NCBI RefSeq assembly: GCF_021347895.1
Contig: NC_067122.1
Location: 31,781,215-31,845,214 of the forward strand
From: Acanthochromis polyacanthus
Lineage: Eukaryota > Chordata > Actinopteri > Pomacentridae
Direction: 5' to 3'
DNA: 64,000 bases
The position numbers and the translations under genes are program-made. The notes below the pieces were generated by a model, which saw only the letters and a program-made list of their open reading frames with translations, searched no databases and was not told where the DNA came from. Within the stretch, counting starts at the first letter, position 1. Every line of letters begins with the position of its first letter. Shown here one piece after another: positions 1-10,233 of this stretch.

Positions 1-335
1 AATAGACTGTCACAGCCAAAGCCTAGCCCCGCCCCCTTCCAGCTCTCCGCTGCTGATCCAACACGGTCTCACGGGGATTCGTGAAACTGTTACGTAAATT
101 TTTTGTTTCTTTTTCGTGCGCACCAACACGATTTCGTCATGTTTTTCGTGCCGCTCACCACGAAATGTTTTTCGTGTTGCTCACAACGAAACCCGCTGTG
201 GTAATCACATCTGAAAGTGGTTTATACCAGCGGATTCATGACGATCTAAGCTGTCCATCGGCGTATACTGCTTGTGTGATCGCGTTTGCGGCCGCCGGCC
301 GCCGGACATTCTTGAAATTCCTATGCAAATTGGGG

Positions 336-368
<33 letters not shown>
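336..368 (+). repeat. 33-base poly(A) run inside MITE copy 1
   Basis: An uninterrupted run of 33 A. The second MITE copy lacks it: there the flanking sequences CTATGC and GGTAAGTGTACC are separated by only a few bases. Confidence 0.95.
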
Positions 369-370
<2 letters not shown>

Positions 371-384
371 TAAGTGTACCACCG

Positions 385-416
385 GGTTATGGTTATGGTT
401 AGGGTTATGGTTAGGG
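385..416 (+). repeat. Telomere-like hexamer array in MITE copy 1
   Basis: Alternating GGTTAT and GGTTAG/GGGTTA units. The matching array in copy 2 is longer and on the other strand (about 25877-25943, CCATAA/CCCTAA units). It is part of the element core and not a chromosome end. Confidence 0.8.
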
Positions 417-656
417 ACGATGTCATGCAAAATATAGCGTTGGATTCGCCATGGTTTTACATTAAAAATATAATACACACATTCGTTTGAAATACGTTCT
501 GGGTGGCACGAAAAGTCCGCCGTTTAAAATACATTGGTGCGCATTTCGTGGTGAGCGGCACGAAAAACATGACGAAATCGTGTTGGTGCGCACGAAACCG
601 AAACTAAAACTTACGTGACAGTTTCACGAATCCTCGTGAGATCGGGCTGGCTGATC

Positions 657-2214
657 AGTGGATTGAGTGCAGTTTAGAACAGCATACTTATAACAAAAAT
701 ACACTCTGCTCATGTCACAGCCACTTTGATTTTTGGCTGTTTAATTACTGTGCTTTCATAAACTGTGAAGTGCCTTTGGGTGTTCTGAAAAGTCCCTAAA
801 AATGAACGCCGTTATTGTTTTTTTTTTTAGGATATTTATCAACCTTTTCATGAACATCAGAAAAACACCCCATTTAGATATGCATGTTCTGCAGTGGTAC
901 ATAGTGGACTGAGTAAGATATGTGGAAAGGAGCTGTTGTTAATGTCTGAGTAATGTTTGTGTTGTGTTGTATGTATAGTTTTATGCAGTCTGTGTTCCAA
1001 AAATGGGCCCAAAACACCAATTTCTACAGAAATATAGCACTATTTCAGTCAATTACATACAACTTTAGTGATGAATCTAACTTTGGACATTCACTATTTC
1101 CTGTTGCCCAACAATGGTACTTCAATATTTTCAAAGTTTGAGGGACATACTTCCAACTGTAATCAAAGTGTGAGCTGCTGCAGGCCATTAGTCCCCTGTG
1201 CCCTCTACAAGCTCAAAGCTGACATATTTCTGCACTTGTAGCAGTTGCCACTCTGAGCACTAAAACCACAGCTGAAGTCTGGAGGGAACACACAACAATG
1301 CCTTTTCTAAAATCAACAACAAAAAGAAAACTGTAGTGTAAAAGAAGACAGCTCCCAGTGGATGGGCAGACTGAGAACATACAGCAGCATCTCCCAAGCA
1401 CAGCTCATATCTGAGCTCCTCATTAAAGCTGTCAGACAGAGGCTGAGACACACTATTTGTATACTGTACCAACTTGTTTCATGAAGAAAACACCAAAGAA
1501 ACAAGGAAAACTGGGAAACAATACTTTGATCTGCACATCTTACTTACAGTCCAGAAGTGTGACATTTTCAGATCAGGGTAAAGTCTCACAACCTGGAGGG
1601 GAAAATGAAACAAGAGCTTGGTGCGCTCAAATATTTTATATTAATGAAAGTGAACTGTTTCATTAAATAAGGTGTTACCCATGTGTCCACAAAGGTTTAT
1701 TTGTGTTTGTGTGCACACAGCAAAATGGCTCTATTACCACACTGTGTCAGCTGGAGGAACAGTCATGCTGGTGGGTAAGCGATGACATACTTATTTGTGC
1801 ACACACACATACACACACTCACACACACACACACGTGAACAGTGTGCCAGGGTCCTGCCTGCAGGATGACAACAGAACAACAACAAGGAAGAGTGGGACT
1901 GCTCAGTGAAGAGGGGCTGCAGATGGAAATGAGCTTAAAGCTAACTCTGGTACAATGCATCAAATGGAAACATTTATGGTTAATATTGTACATGGTCACT
2001 TTTTAAATAAACTGATAATAATAATAAGAGGCATACAGGGAAACATGCTAACCTGCATTCACAGTGAATGTTGGCCAGTTTACAGTACAGTGTGGATTAC
2101 GACTCCAACTGAGACTGCACACAAACACACAGATGATAATGTGCTTGGCACATCAAAACAGCATTGTATAAGAGACTAAAGAAAGGTTTTAAAGGGTCAT
2201 TCCGCTTTCATTTA
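657..2214. other. No gene recognised
   Basis: AT-rich sequence with only short unsupported open frames. It contains an imperfect CA microsatellite at about 1801-1834. I see no element boundaries. Confidence 0.6.
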
Positions 2215-2620
2215 CAGTACACACAAAAGTTCATACACACCTACTCATTCAGGGGTTTTTCTTTATTTTGACTCATTTCTATAATTTAGAACAAAACTAA
2301 AGACATTTAAACTATGACACAACACATTTAGATTATTGTAGGGAAACAACGTTTCATATTATAGATTCTTCAAAGTGGCCACTCTGCACAATTTCATGAC
2401 TTTTAATGGTTTCAAGATCATTCAGTGTGTTCTGCAGTGGTTGTGCGTCCTCGTTCAACAAGAGTAGTAATACAGATTATAGTAAGAACCACTCAGCTAA
2501 GCAAAGACAAACAACAGTATATCATCACTGGAATCTAGTTGGAGAATGAAGAGCATGCAGAGGTGCTCTCAAAGCACAAAGACACAACACTGAAGTATCT
2601 ATTCATCTCTCCATTTTCTT
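2215..2620 (+). mobile_element. Degenerate Tc1/mariner-type relic
   Basis: The stretch from about 2219 resembles the remembered left end of common fish Tc1-type elements: an 'AAAAGTT...ACACACCT.CTCATTCA' start, a TTTCTTTATTTTGA segment, then a TTCTTCAAAGTGGCCAC segment near 2369. The AAGAACCACTCAGCTAAG segment near 2485 recurs as AAGAACCACTCAACTAAG near 47866 in a second Tc1 relic. No open transposase frame survives and the ends are not defined. Confidence 0.5.
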
Positions 2621-2638
2621 CCACTCATTCGTGATCAG

Positions 2639-4251
2639 GGGTCCGTTTCACAAAGCAGGTTCAGTGAAAACTCTGAGTTTGTTAACCCTGAAATGAGGGA
2701 AACTCTGAACTTTTGGTTTCACAAAGGGAGGTAACCTAAACCAGAGACAGAGGGGTAACTCTGGCCTGTTTCACAAAGAGGGGTAACTTAAACTCTCGGT
2801 CAGTTACCGTAGAAACAGACTCTATGACTCTAACCTGGTCACCAGCAGGTTTATCTGAGAAAACCTCCAGTTTCTCTCCGTCTCCGCCCTCTTTCAGCCA
2901 CACGCTGTTTCATTTCCTCATTCATTCAGTCAGTAAGCGAGCGAGTTTTGGCGTAGAACAGCTTTTATTAACGATCCAGTGGATAAAGGAGCAGCATTAC
3001 TGCACAGATAATTAAATATTCGTCGGTAGATTGTTATCAGACCGAGCATAAATGTTCTCACATTTCCGGACAATTATCGGTTTGAGCGGTACCGTTTCGT
3101 AATCGTTTCAAGTCCATAATCTGCATAAACAACCTAATCCGTCCTTACATTTACTTTACCAACCAGTCATGCTCTCACATCCAGCAGATATTGTGTGTTG
3201 CGCTGCGGTTCTTTGCAAATGGAAGTTTTTATATGATGTCAGAGATGCAGAGTAAGACAACTGTATGGAGGACAGTCAGAAAAGTTTTCCTGGCTCTGAA
3301 ACGGCTTTTACCATCTTTGTGGTTTTCCTGGACATAAACCTGTCAGAGCATCAAGGAGGAGTTCCACAGGATTGCAGGTGAATGATGTAGAGATCTGTTA
3401 AATTCATTTTAAATCATATTCTGTTAATGACATTGTGCTGCAACCTCAGACTGGGATTAGTCATTTGAATTTCTTTTAGGATTTCCCAGTGTGATTAGAG
3501 ATGGCCGTGGCCACCACCCGTTTTACAGGCATCTGTTTTCTTTCCGTTGGCTGAGCAGAAGTCTATGTTAGTTTAAATAGGCTTAATTATTTAACAGGAC
3601 ATGATATGGATGCAGACATTTAGGCTGTGTGGATAAAACAACTGCACAGTCAAACAGCCACTTAATATTTAGGCTACTTTACAATGTAAAACATGATCAA
3701 CATGAAGTACCTCCATGAGATAATGCCGAGGTCTGACCTGTTTGAACAATGTTTTTATATTTCATCTTAAGCTGCTGCCACACGGGATTTCCCCTAAATG
3801 AAATAACTTAATATTCTACCATTCAGACAGTTTTTTTCCTGTAATATTATTGTGATTACAAAGGACTACATTTAAACTTACGCATTGATCCGGGCTGTTC
3901 TCCACGCCGTCTCTCTCTCTTTTGCAGCCGCAGCGGTGTTGCACTTCTTTCTAAAAACGTGTTCAAACTCGCCATATGAGCACATTGGGATTTCCAACTC
4001 AAGTGGGGTCAAAAACGCAGCCCTCTGCTTCCCTGTTGCCATGGTAACTCGTTAAATCGGGGCTCCATTGATGCTGTCTTTTCAGAGTTGTGGTGCACAC
4101 GCTTTACTCCGGGTGAAACTACTCTGAGTTGATTAAACCAACTCAAATCAGCTGTTCTGGAACCGGAAACTCAGAGTTTTCTATCTCAGAGTAGATCAAC
4201 TGAGAGTTGAGGGTTACACTCAGAGTTAAACCTGCTTTGTAAAACGGACCC
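2639..4251 (+). mobile_element. PIF/Harbinger-type DNA transposon, degenerate
   Basis: The ends are inverted repeats: GGGTCCGTTTCACAAAGCAG on the left pairs with CTGCTTTGTAAAACGGACCC on the right. They are flanked by the 3-bp direct repeat CAG (2636-2638 and 4252-4254), the TSD length expected for PIF/Harbinger. The interior carries a decayed HARBI1-like transposase at about 3256-3540. Inverted CTCAGAGTT motifs near both ends extend the terminal symmetry. The 1613-bp length is too short for a full two-gene Harbinger, so this is an internally deleted or eroded copy. Confidence 0.8.
3256..3540 (+). pseudogene. HARBI1-like transposase remnant with one intron
   Basis: Translation of 3256-3377 gives a peptide of the type T-V-x-R-T-V-R-K-V-x-L-A-L-K-R-L-L, then an in-frame stop, then I-K-E-E-F-H-R-I-A. 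A GT...AG intron (3378-3479) removes 102 bp and rejoins the frame to read A-G-F-P-S-V-I-x-D-G. The HARBI1 family has the pattern 'IKEEFxRIAGFPxVIGxVDGTHI', in which the D is the first catalytic Asp. Here the GTHI following it is degraded. The stop codon and the missing remainder make this a pseudogene. It matches the superfamily predicted from the 3-bp TSD of the element around it. Confidence 0.75.
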
Positions 4252-4364
4252 CAGGTCTTGATGGCAGCAGGTGATGCAGGTGATTCCAGCGATGCTTTCT
4301 AGTTCCTCCGAGGAGGATCCCAAGATGTTGTAGGATCCACCAGGCATTATCAACAGTGGAACAG

Positions 4365-5925
4365 CAGTGGTGTAGTCCAGGGTATACGGCGGTATACGGC
4401 GTATACCCACTTATTTTTCAGTTAGCATTGCGTATACCCACTTCTAATGCTCCCTGGTGCGCATCATTCAGTAATATCTGTGTGCCAGGTAGCCCGATGA
4501 TGAAGCCATGAACAACCCTCCTCTGCCTGTAATTGGCTGGTACATGCTACCTTCACTGATTCGATTGGCTAACTTTAGGGATGAGCCAATCAGAGGCAGA
4601 GTAGGGCGGGTCATACAGAGGAAAATTTTGCTAACACCTCTGTGGCACTCCAGTTGATTGACAGGTCTGCTTGAAAGATGCGTGGAAATGCGAGAAAGTC
4701 AGAATAAACACCTTTCAAGTGAGTGGTACTTATCGAGCGAACCTACTTTCATGGACGATATAATTCTCAGGTAAGTTTTAAGGTGGTTTCCAAATGAATC
4801 ATTGTTTTAAACTACTGGCAACATGACTGCACATTTCAAGGAGAGGATATTTTGTCGCCAGTGGTTAAAGCTTCAGTCAATTCCAGCCATTTTCAGTACA
4901 AAAAAAATCGCTAATATTTTATTTGTAAATAAAAATATGACGAGAAATACAGGGAATATTGGACGCGCATCGCGAGGTGCATTTCCTTGAAAACGACCTA
5001 TTCGTGGATCATATACCGTCTTCAAGATATGTTTTGGACAAAATATGTTACTGGCTTGTGTCGTCTGGATGTCCAAGGTTGGATTATGGCCGTTTTTTGT
5101 GGAATATTTTCATCTGTGTGTAATAATGAACCCGGAAATGTGAGTCGCGCTGTGTGCGTTGAAGCCGTGTATAGAGAACGGATGGATGGATATTCGTTGT
5201 TTGTTGGACAAATGTGTTTAAATTACCCGCTGTGGTAATCACAGCTGAAAGTGGTTTATACCGGCGGATTCATGAGAATCTAAGCTTTCCATCGGCGTAT
5301 AGTGTTTGTATAATCGCGTTTGCAGTTTCAGATATTTAGCAAATTGCTTATGCAGATCTCAAAGTGTACCGCGGACGGGACACTGAAGCGCAACTGAAGC
5401 GCAACGGGTTAAACTGAGTGTCGGGCCGAGTCTGACTAACGTTTTGAAAGGCTAACGTTATTCTAACGTAAGTCTGAAGCTAGCTAGATTGGGATAATGT
5501 GGGAAAACCTCTAGGCTGGTAGTTGATTTTAAAGTAAGTAAAAACACAAGAATGGGGACAGGTAGTTTAAGATTCGACCTAAAACAATATTGAGGTTTTA
5601 TTCATGATGAAATATGAACAAGGATGCACTGTCAACTTCATATTTGAAGTATTTTATTTAAATAAATGTTCAAAAGTAACTGAAACACCATGTTTGCCTC
5701 ATGATGAATACATGTTACATTAATCCAGTAATAACTACAAACTGCTCCTAATCAAGTCATGATAATTTTATAATAGTGGGCAAGTAGAAATGACTGAATA
5801 AATTGAATAGAGTAGTCTTCTATGTCACTGTTTCTAAAACAGGGCGTTTTTCTGGACTAATTTTTTTTTTTAAAAAGGTGAAAATTAAGAGTATACCCAC
5901 TTCTCCAGGGACCACTACACCACTG
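4365..5925. mobile_element. hAT-type DNA transposon, non-autonomous (1561 bp)
   Basis: Starts CAGTGGTGTAGTCCAGGG and ends with the inverted equivalent ACCACTACACCACTG. It is flanked by a perfect 8-bp direct repeat TGGAACAG (4357-4364 and 5926-5933), the hAT hallmark. GTATACCCACTT motifs follow both ends internally. No transposase is recognised. A segment at about 5231-5378 is related to the core of the 59-649 MITE. The same terminal sequence recurs at 29666 and 33365 inside the large palindrome. Confidence 0.9.
5231..5378 (+). repeat. Module shared with the 7-bp-TSD MITE family
   Basis: CGCTGTGGTAATCAC through CGCGTTTGC closely matches about 193-292 of MITE copy 1 and, inverted, about 26003-26095 of copy 2, with scattered substitutions. 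The similarity resumes weakly at TATGCA and AAGTGTACC (to about 5378). It sits in the interior of a hAT element with unrelated termini. Confidence 0.85.
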
Positions 5926-5933
5926 TGGAACAG

Positions 5934-6537
5934 GACACGAAAAATTTAACACCTTCACACCCACAGTGGAGATGAGGTTTGCTTTGATCAGTGGAACTGA
6001 GACACCAAGACACTGCAAACAAAGACACTTTCCACATCTGGCCCGAAGATGCAAGTTATCAAATCAGCAGGAGAGCAGGAGACCAGGCGTTACAGGATTT
6101 CCCACACAGACCCCCACTCACTATCAGGACCAAATGGCCACCAATACGCATTCTGACTGATTCCCGAGCCATTGAAGGGGAGCTCAGAACCTACATGACA
6201 ACTTCAAAGACATTCCACTTACCGACAAGGAACTCTGAACCCAAGTCAGAACTAACAAAGACAATCATCTCACAATTCTGGACAAGACTCCTTTTATGTA
6301 CATCCATTTCACCAAACAAGTGAACTTTTCAATGACTTCATGATTAATCTACCTCTTGCCTTACTTTTAATATTCTATTCCTCCTGATAAGTATCAATGT
6401 CATAATTTTAACCTGTCTGCCGATCACATATGAGCATGTTTGGTGCCATTTTAATCAGCTATCTATCAGTAATGCTCCTAGATAAACCATGTTCAACAAA
6501 TTTCAATATTTTGGAAAGTTATAGAAATTACCTGAAA
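5934..6537. other. No gene recognised
   Basis: Unique-looking sequence with one modest open frame (5991-6323) that resembles no family I know. It may be the internal part of a decayed retroelement next to the possible LTR that follows, but nothing proves that. Confidence 0.4.
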
Positions 6538-7618
6538 ATGTAACTCTGTGAGGGACCTCTGGACCTCAACCCTCCCTGATGGAGGATGTACCAGACCCCT
6601 GCTGAGTTAATGATATGCAAAGGCCCACTTTAAAAGACCACATCTGAAAGCACCACTGGGGGTCTGTTTTTACCATGTAGAGTCTCTTTTCACCACCTGA
6701 GAGTCCATCAGGAGCCTGTTTTACCTTTTGGAGTCGCTTTTACCATGTAACATCAGGAGTCCTCATTCACTGTCACAGTTAAGAGTCCTCCTGCACCATC
6801 AGAATCCTCTGTTCGAAGAAACAACTCTCTTTTGTCATCAGAGGCTTCCAACCCAAGAGTTCTCCAGACTCTGAGGCTCCACTCTGTCCACCGTTGTTCC
6901 AACCCACATTAATAAAGGCCGACCGGACCATCCACAGAGGCAGCATCAGCATCATCATCATGGCACACTAGTACCTTTCAGTCACTGGAACTTGGTGCAA
7001 CTTTCTCAAATTATCTTTTCAAAGATAAAATTCAAAGGCTAACAAATTAACCTACTACCAAACTGACGGCTGCTTTCAGGTGTGGTCTGTTTATCCCTTT
7101 TCCCTCAGAACATCATATTTCAAGTGTAATATTAATCCCAGTGTTACGTTGAAATATTGTGTTCTCTTCCTTCATTTTCCTGTCATTCACATCTCATCAT
7201 CTTACTTGTTTTGTGTTGTTGTTGTTCGTCTTAATGTGTGTTGTTGTTGTTCTTGTTTAGCTTAATAAATGTACATAAATATAAGTTCAGTGCCTGAATT
7301 GTTTTGTTGTTCACATCCTGGTCTCTAACTTGTACAGATTCCAGTTACCTCTCAATCTAAATAATTCCCCTTATGGTTCCTGAAGCTCTTCTTGACAGCG
7401 CAACAAGAAGTGTTTCATATTCTAATTATTATATTTGTATAATCTAAAGACTTCGCTGGTCAAATATCAGGTAGACTATGTAATAATTCTGCATAAAACC
7501 CTTAACCCCATTTGAGCAAACATTAACCTTACATTAATATTGGTGGAGAAACATTATTATAATCTTACAGTTATAATTGGTGGAGAAAACCCTTACAAAC
7601 ATATATCAAGAAATCCTA
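6538..7618 (+). mobile_element. Possible degenerate LTR (low confidence)
   Basis: Begins near TGTAACTCTGTGAGGGAC. It contains an AATAAA signal near 7264 and is followed by AATTGGTGGAGAAAACCC (about 7576), which resembles the leader or primer-site region after some fish LTRs. No target duplication or partner LTR was found, so this is a weak call. Confidence 0.2.
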
Positions 7619-7639
7619 CAATGTTGTCAGGTCAGACAA

Positions 7640-7990
7640 GAGATATAATATCTCCAGGCAGTTCTGTGTCTGCCCTGGATCTCCTCTCAGTTGGTTGTGC
7701 CTGAAAAACCTCCAAAGTGCTCAGGAGGCATTCTATTGAGATGCTCAAACCAGAGATCTTTCAGAGATCTCAGTGGATCAGAAACCCAGGAGTGGCGCAA
7801 TGTTGCCCAGAAAAGAGAGACTAGGGTTTGCCAGCAAGCGTCTGGTGGCCGAGCCTGAGCCCATGGAGCTTGGTTGGGCACATCATGAAGAAGCCACAGT
7901 ACCACCACCTGCAGGGACATGCACTGTAACCCGGGCGGCAGTGGTGGACACCTATTAGTGCAGACGCTGACAAATCTAAATCATATTTTG
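7640..7990 (+). mobile_element. Relic resembling a LINE untranslated leader
   Basis: The runs GGAGGCATTCTATTGAGATGC (7728 onward), CTGGTGGCCGAGCCTGAGCC and GGGCACATCATGAAGAAGCC resemble GC-rich leader segments that I remember from vertebrate non-LTR elements. No open reverse-transcriptase frame remains. Assignment is by memory of family sequence only. Confidence 0.3.
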
Positions 7991-8869
7991 CTTTGATTGA
8001 ACTTTTTGTTGGCAACTTGTTTCCATATAAGTGTTGTTTCATGGTTTTGATGTCCACAGCTTTGTTTTACGATGAAGAAATGTTTAGGTACTAAAAAATC
8101 TTTAAATGAGTTTGGATAGTTTGGATACATCCAAATAATAATCTATAGTTCTGGCCATCATTCTTATGAGTAGCTGTATTCGAACAATCATACAGTCAGA
8201 TCGCACAAACAGCTCGGTTGGGATTAAAATAAAAGTAGTCAGCTTGCAAACAAACTTTCAGATTAGGCAGAGTTCAAATTTGCCACTTCAGAGCTTTCAG
8301 ATTTAAAATTATTTCAGACACAAAAACCTCTCAGCTGAGGTGACAAAAGTTCAGCTGAACAGTGGAGGTTTCAACCACTACTTTTTTATGGCTAAGAGTT
8401 TCTTTCTTCCCCCTTCCCTCTCCTCTTGTCTCAGTGTCTGGTGAGAGTGAGTGATGGTGGTGAATGTGTGAGCAGAGTTTTGGATCATTATGTCCCTGTT
8501 TTTGGATTTTCCTCTGGATTCTCCATCTGTCTATAAGCATGTTCCTGCAAGCCCAGAGGAAAATTTTACTGCTCAAAGCTTGCTCTTCTACAGCTCAGGA
8601 GACAAATTTGAGATTCTCATGTCAGCCTCATTTTAGTTTCTATTTTGTCTAAAGGTTTCTCATACGTTTCTCCTAAAATTCACTAGGAGAAATAGGTGAG
8701 ACAGGATAATTAGAGGGAGTCATACTTGAGACTTGTGGGAGATACCTTGCTAATCTCAATACAGTGTGTTTAATGGCTCCTTTATTTCTCCTCTGGAAAA
8801 GAAAATGAACAATAGTGGAGCCTCTACAGAGCAATATGTCAGACTCACTCACAGCTCCACATGAGCATG

Positions 8870-8944
8870 ACAGACTTGGAATCGAACCACAACCTTCTGG
8901 GTGTGAGACAGCCACTCTACCCACTGAGCTATGCCACCCTATGC
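8870..8944 (-). mobile_element. tRNA-derived SINE head
   Basis: Read on the minus strand, GGGTGGCATAGCTCAGTGGG is followed by TAGAGTGGCTG and then GTGGTTCGATTCC. These match the Pol III A box (TAGCTCAGTGGGTAGAG) and B box (GGTTCGATTCC) at normal tRNA spacing. The acceptor stem and anticodon arm do not form a clean cloverleaf, so this is a SINE head and not a tRNA gene. The minus-strand body running toward about 8690 is less certain. Confidence 0.65.
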
Positions 8945-8989
8945 CTATATTAATCTGCACACACACACACACCTTATAAATGCTGCAAC

Positions 8990-9290
8990 AAATAAGAAGT
9001 TGCCAGGATACAGCCTAAACATCTTGAGGCACTTATAATAATATATGGTGACTTCAGTCATGTCACCCTCTCCTCCCACTTGACTGGATTTATCATTCTA
9101 AACACCACGGATCATCCACTCATAATATCGTGATGGGCCTCTCTCTGGACTGCAGGACGGAAAGATATAGAAGATCTTTGTACCCACAGCGATCAGGCTT
9201 TATAATTCTATAGCAAATAGTAGATGAGCTGACAGACAAATGAATTTCCCTTTTGGGATGAATAAAGTAATCTGAATCTTTATTAATTAA
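8990..9290 (+). mobile_element. 3' end of a non-LTR LINE
   Basis: The segment around 9160-9270 (GACGGAAAGATATAGAAGATC, ATCAGGCTTTATAATTCTAT, ATGAATTTCCCTTTTGGG, AATAAAGTAATCTGAATC) has the layout of fish LINE 3' ends: the last codons of a reverse-transcriptase ORF, a short UTR, and AATAAA close to the tail. The 5' part is missing. The clade cannot be fixed from this piece. Confidence 0.45.
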
Positions 9291-9359
9291 TTAAAAAAAA
9301 ATATCATGTGGATTACAATAAAGTCAACATGATAGATGATTAAAAACAACCAAAACGTT

Positions 9360-9750
9360 GATCTGAGTCTGAGAATTCAATGAGCGCTTATGAGATCTCT
9401 TCATTTGTTCTGAGCTTAGTATGAGATGCATGAACTGAAGCTGGGATGAGAACAGATTGAGTTCTTAGAGAGAGCTCTCTGATTTCTCTGCCTGAGATCA
9501 CAAAGAGACACAAAAGTTGAGAAACTCTGAGAATTATATGAGAGCTTGTTGAGATCTCTTCTGAAACTTTAAAGGAGACTAAACTGAGATTTAGTGCATC
9601 TTATTGCTCTGGAGAAAAAAAAAAATGAGACACAGGAGAAATAAGCCTTAGTCTCAGTTTGGTGTCACACGGATCTCAAAGTTGTCTAGGAGAAGTAAAT
9701 GAGACATTTTTGAGATCTCTTTTTGAATTTTCTTTTCCTCTGGGAGATCT
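9360..9750. repeat. GAGATCTC-rich low-complexity stretch
   Basis: GAGATCTC(T) and related GAGA-rich words recur many times. A similar style of sequence is found at 8600-8760. It is probably the body of an old repeat, which I cannot name. Confidence 0.4.
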
Positions 9751-9766
9751 CAGTGCTTTTTGTTAG

Positions 9767-10078
9767 TTGAGTGATGTGTTCTGTCTTTATTCCTTGATTT
9801 GCCCACACAAACACTGTCCATGGGTGGAAACCACAGGTGATGCTTTCATGGTGAAACCAGGGCCAATGAAATGTTTCAAGTGTGCAGATGCAGAACACAA
9901 AGATTTTATTTGTGTATATAAACAGCAGATGCTGACAGTGGCTGGGACTGTGACCAGTCCTGTGAGTGATCCTGTCTTGCACTCATCAACTGGTGCCACT
10001 AGTTCAAATTCTAACAGTGACAAATACAGACGGGGAGGCACAAAGCCTGCCTCACAAGCAACAGGCTTCAGAGACTAG
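9767..10078 (+). pseudogene. LINE ORF1-like fragment with a CCHC zinc knuckle
   Basis: A 103-codon open frame. Residues 36-49, encoded at 9872-9913, fit CX2CX4HX4C exactly (C-F-K-C-A-D-A-E-H-K-D-F-I-C), and the preceding residues are K-P-G-P-M-K. This spacing is the nucleic-acid-binding zinc knuckle found in LINE ORF1 proteins and retroelement Gag. The K-P-x-P-M-K-C-F context is like Tx1/L1-type ORF1. The rest of the frame is Ser/Thr-rich and has no other domain. It ends soon after the knuckle, so it is a fragment. A chance match to the 4-residue motif is possible but less likely given the context. Confidence 0.5.
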
Positions 10079-10233
10079 AGCGAATCGGATAATTCCTGGC
10101 TACGACCAGTGACCAGGGAACACATCCTGGAAATCTGTTGGTGACACAGAGCTGTGATCTTTAAGTAGAGTAAATGAGTTTCTGACTGAGAACAATTAAA
10201 AGCCTGTTAAAGTGAATAATGCTTTAGTGAAAC

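Larger units (their letters stand above)
59..649. mobile_element. Long-TIR non-autonomous DNA transposon (MITE), copy 1
   Basis: A 591-bp element with terminal inverted repeats of about 107 bp, which begin CAACACGGTCTCACGGGG on the left and pair with CCTCGTGAGATCGGGCTG on the right. It is flanked by a perfect 7-bp direct repeat GCTGATC (52-58 and 650-656). Inside are a roughly 100-bp module (about 195-293), a 33-base A run and a telomere-like TTAGGG/TTATGG stretch. No transposase is encoded; the open frames crossing it are short and lie in low-complexity sequence. A second copy with its own 7-bp repeat is at 25644-26228 in the opposite orientation. I cannot assign a superfamily from the termini. 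Confidence 0.9.

Noticed and set aside
385..416. Telomeric repeat marking a chromosome end or interstitial telomere
   Set aside because: It is a short imperfect array inside a MITE and recurs in the second copy, so it belongs to the element.
8870..8944. Functional tRNA gene
   Set aside because: A and B boxes are present, but acceptor and anticodon stems do not pair properly and the sequence continues as a repeat.
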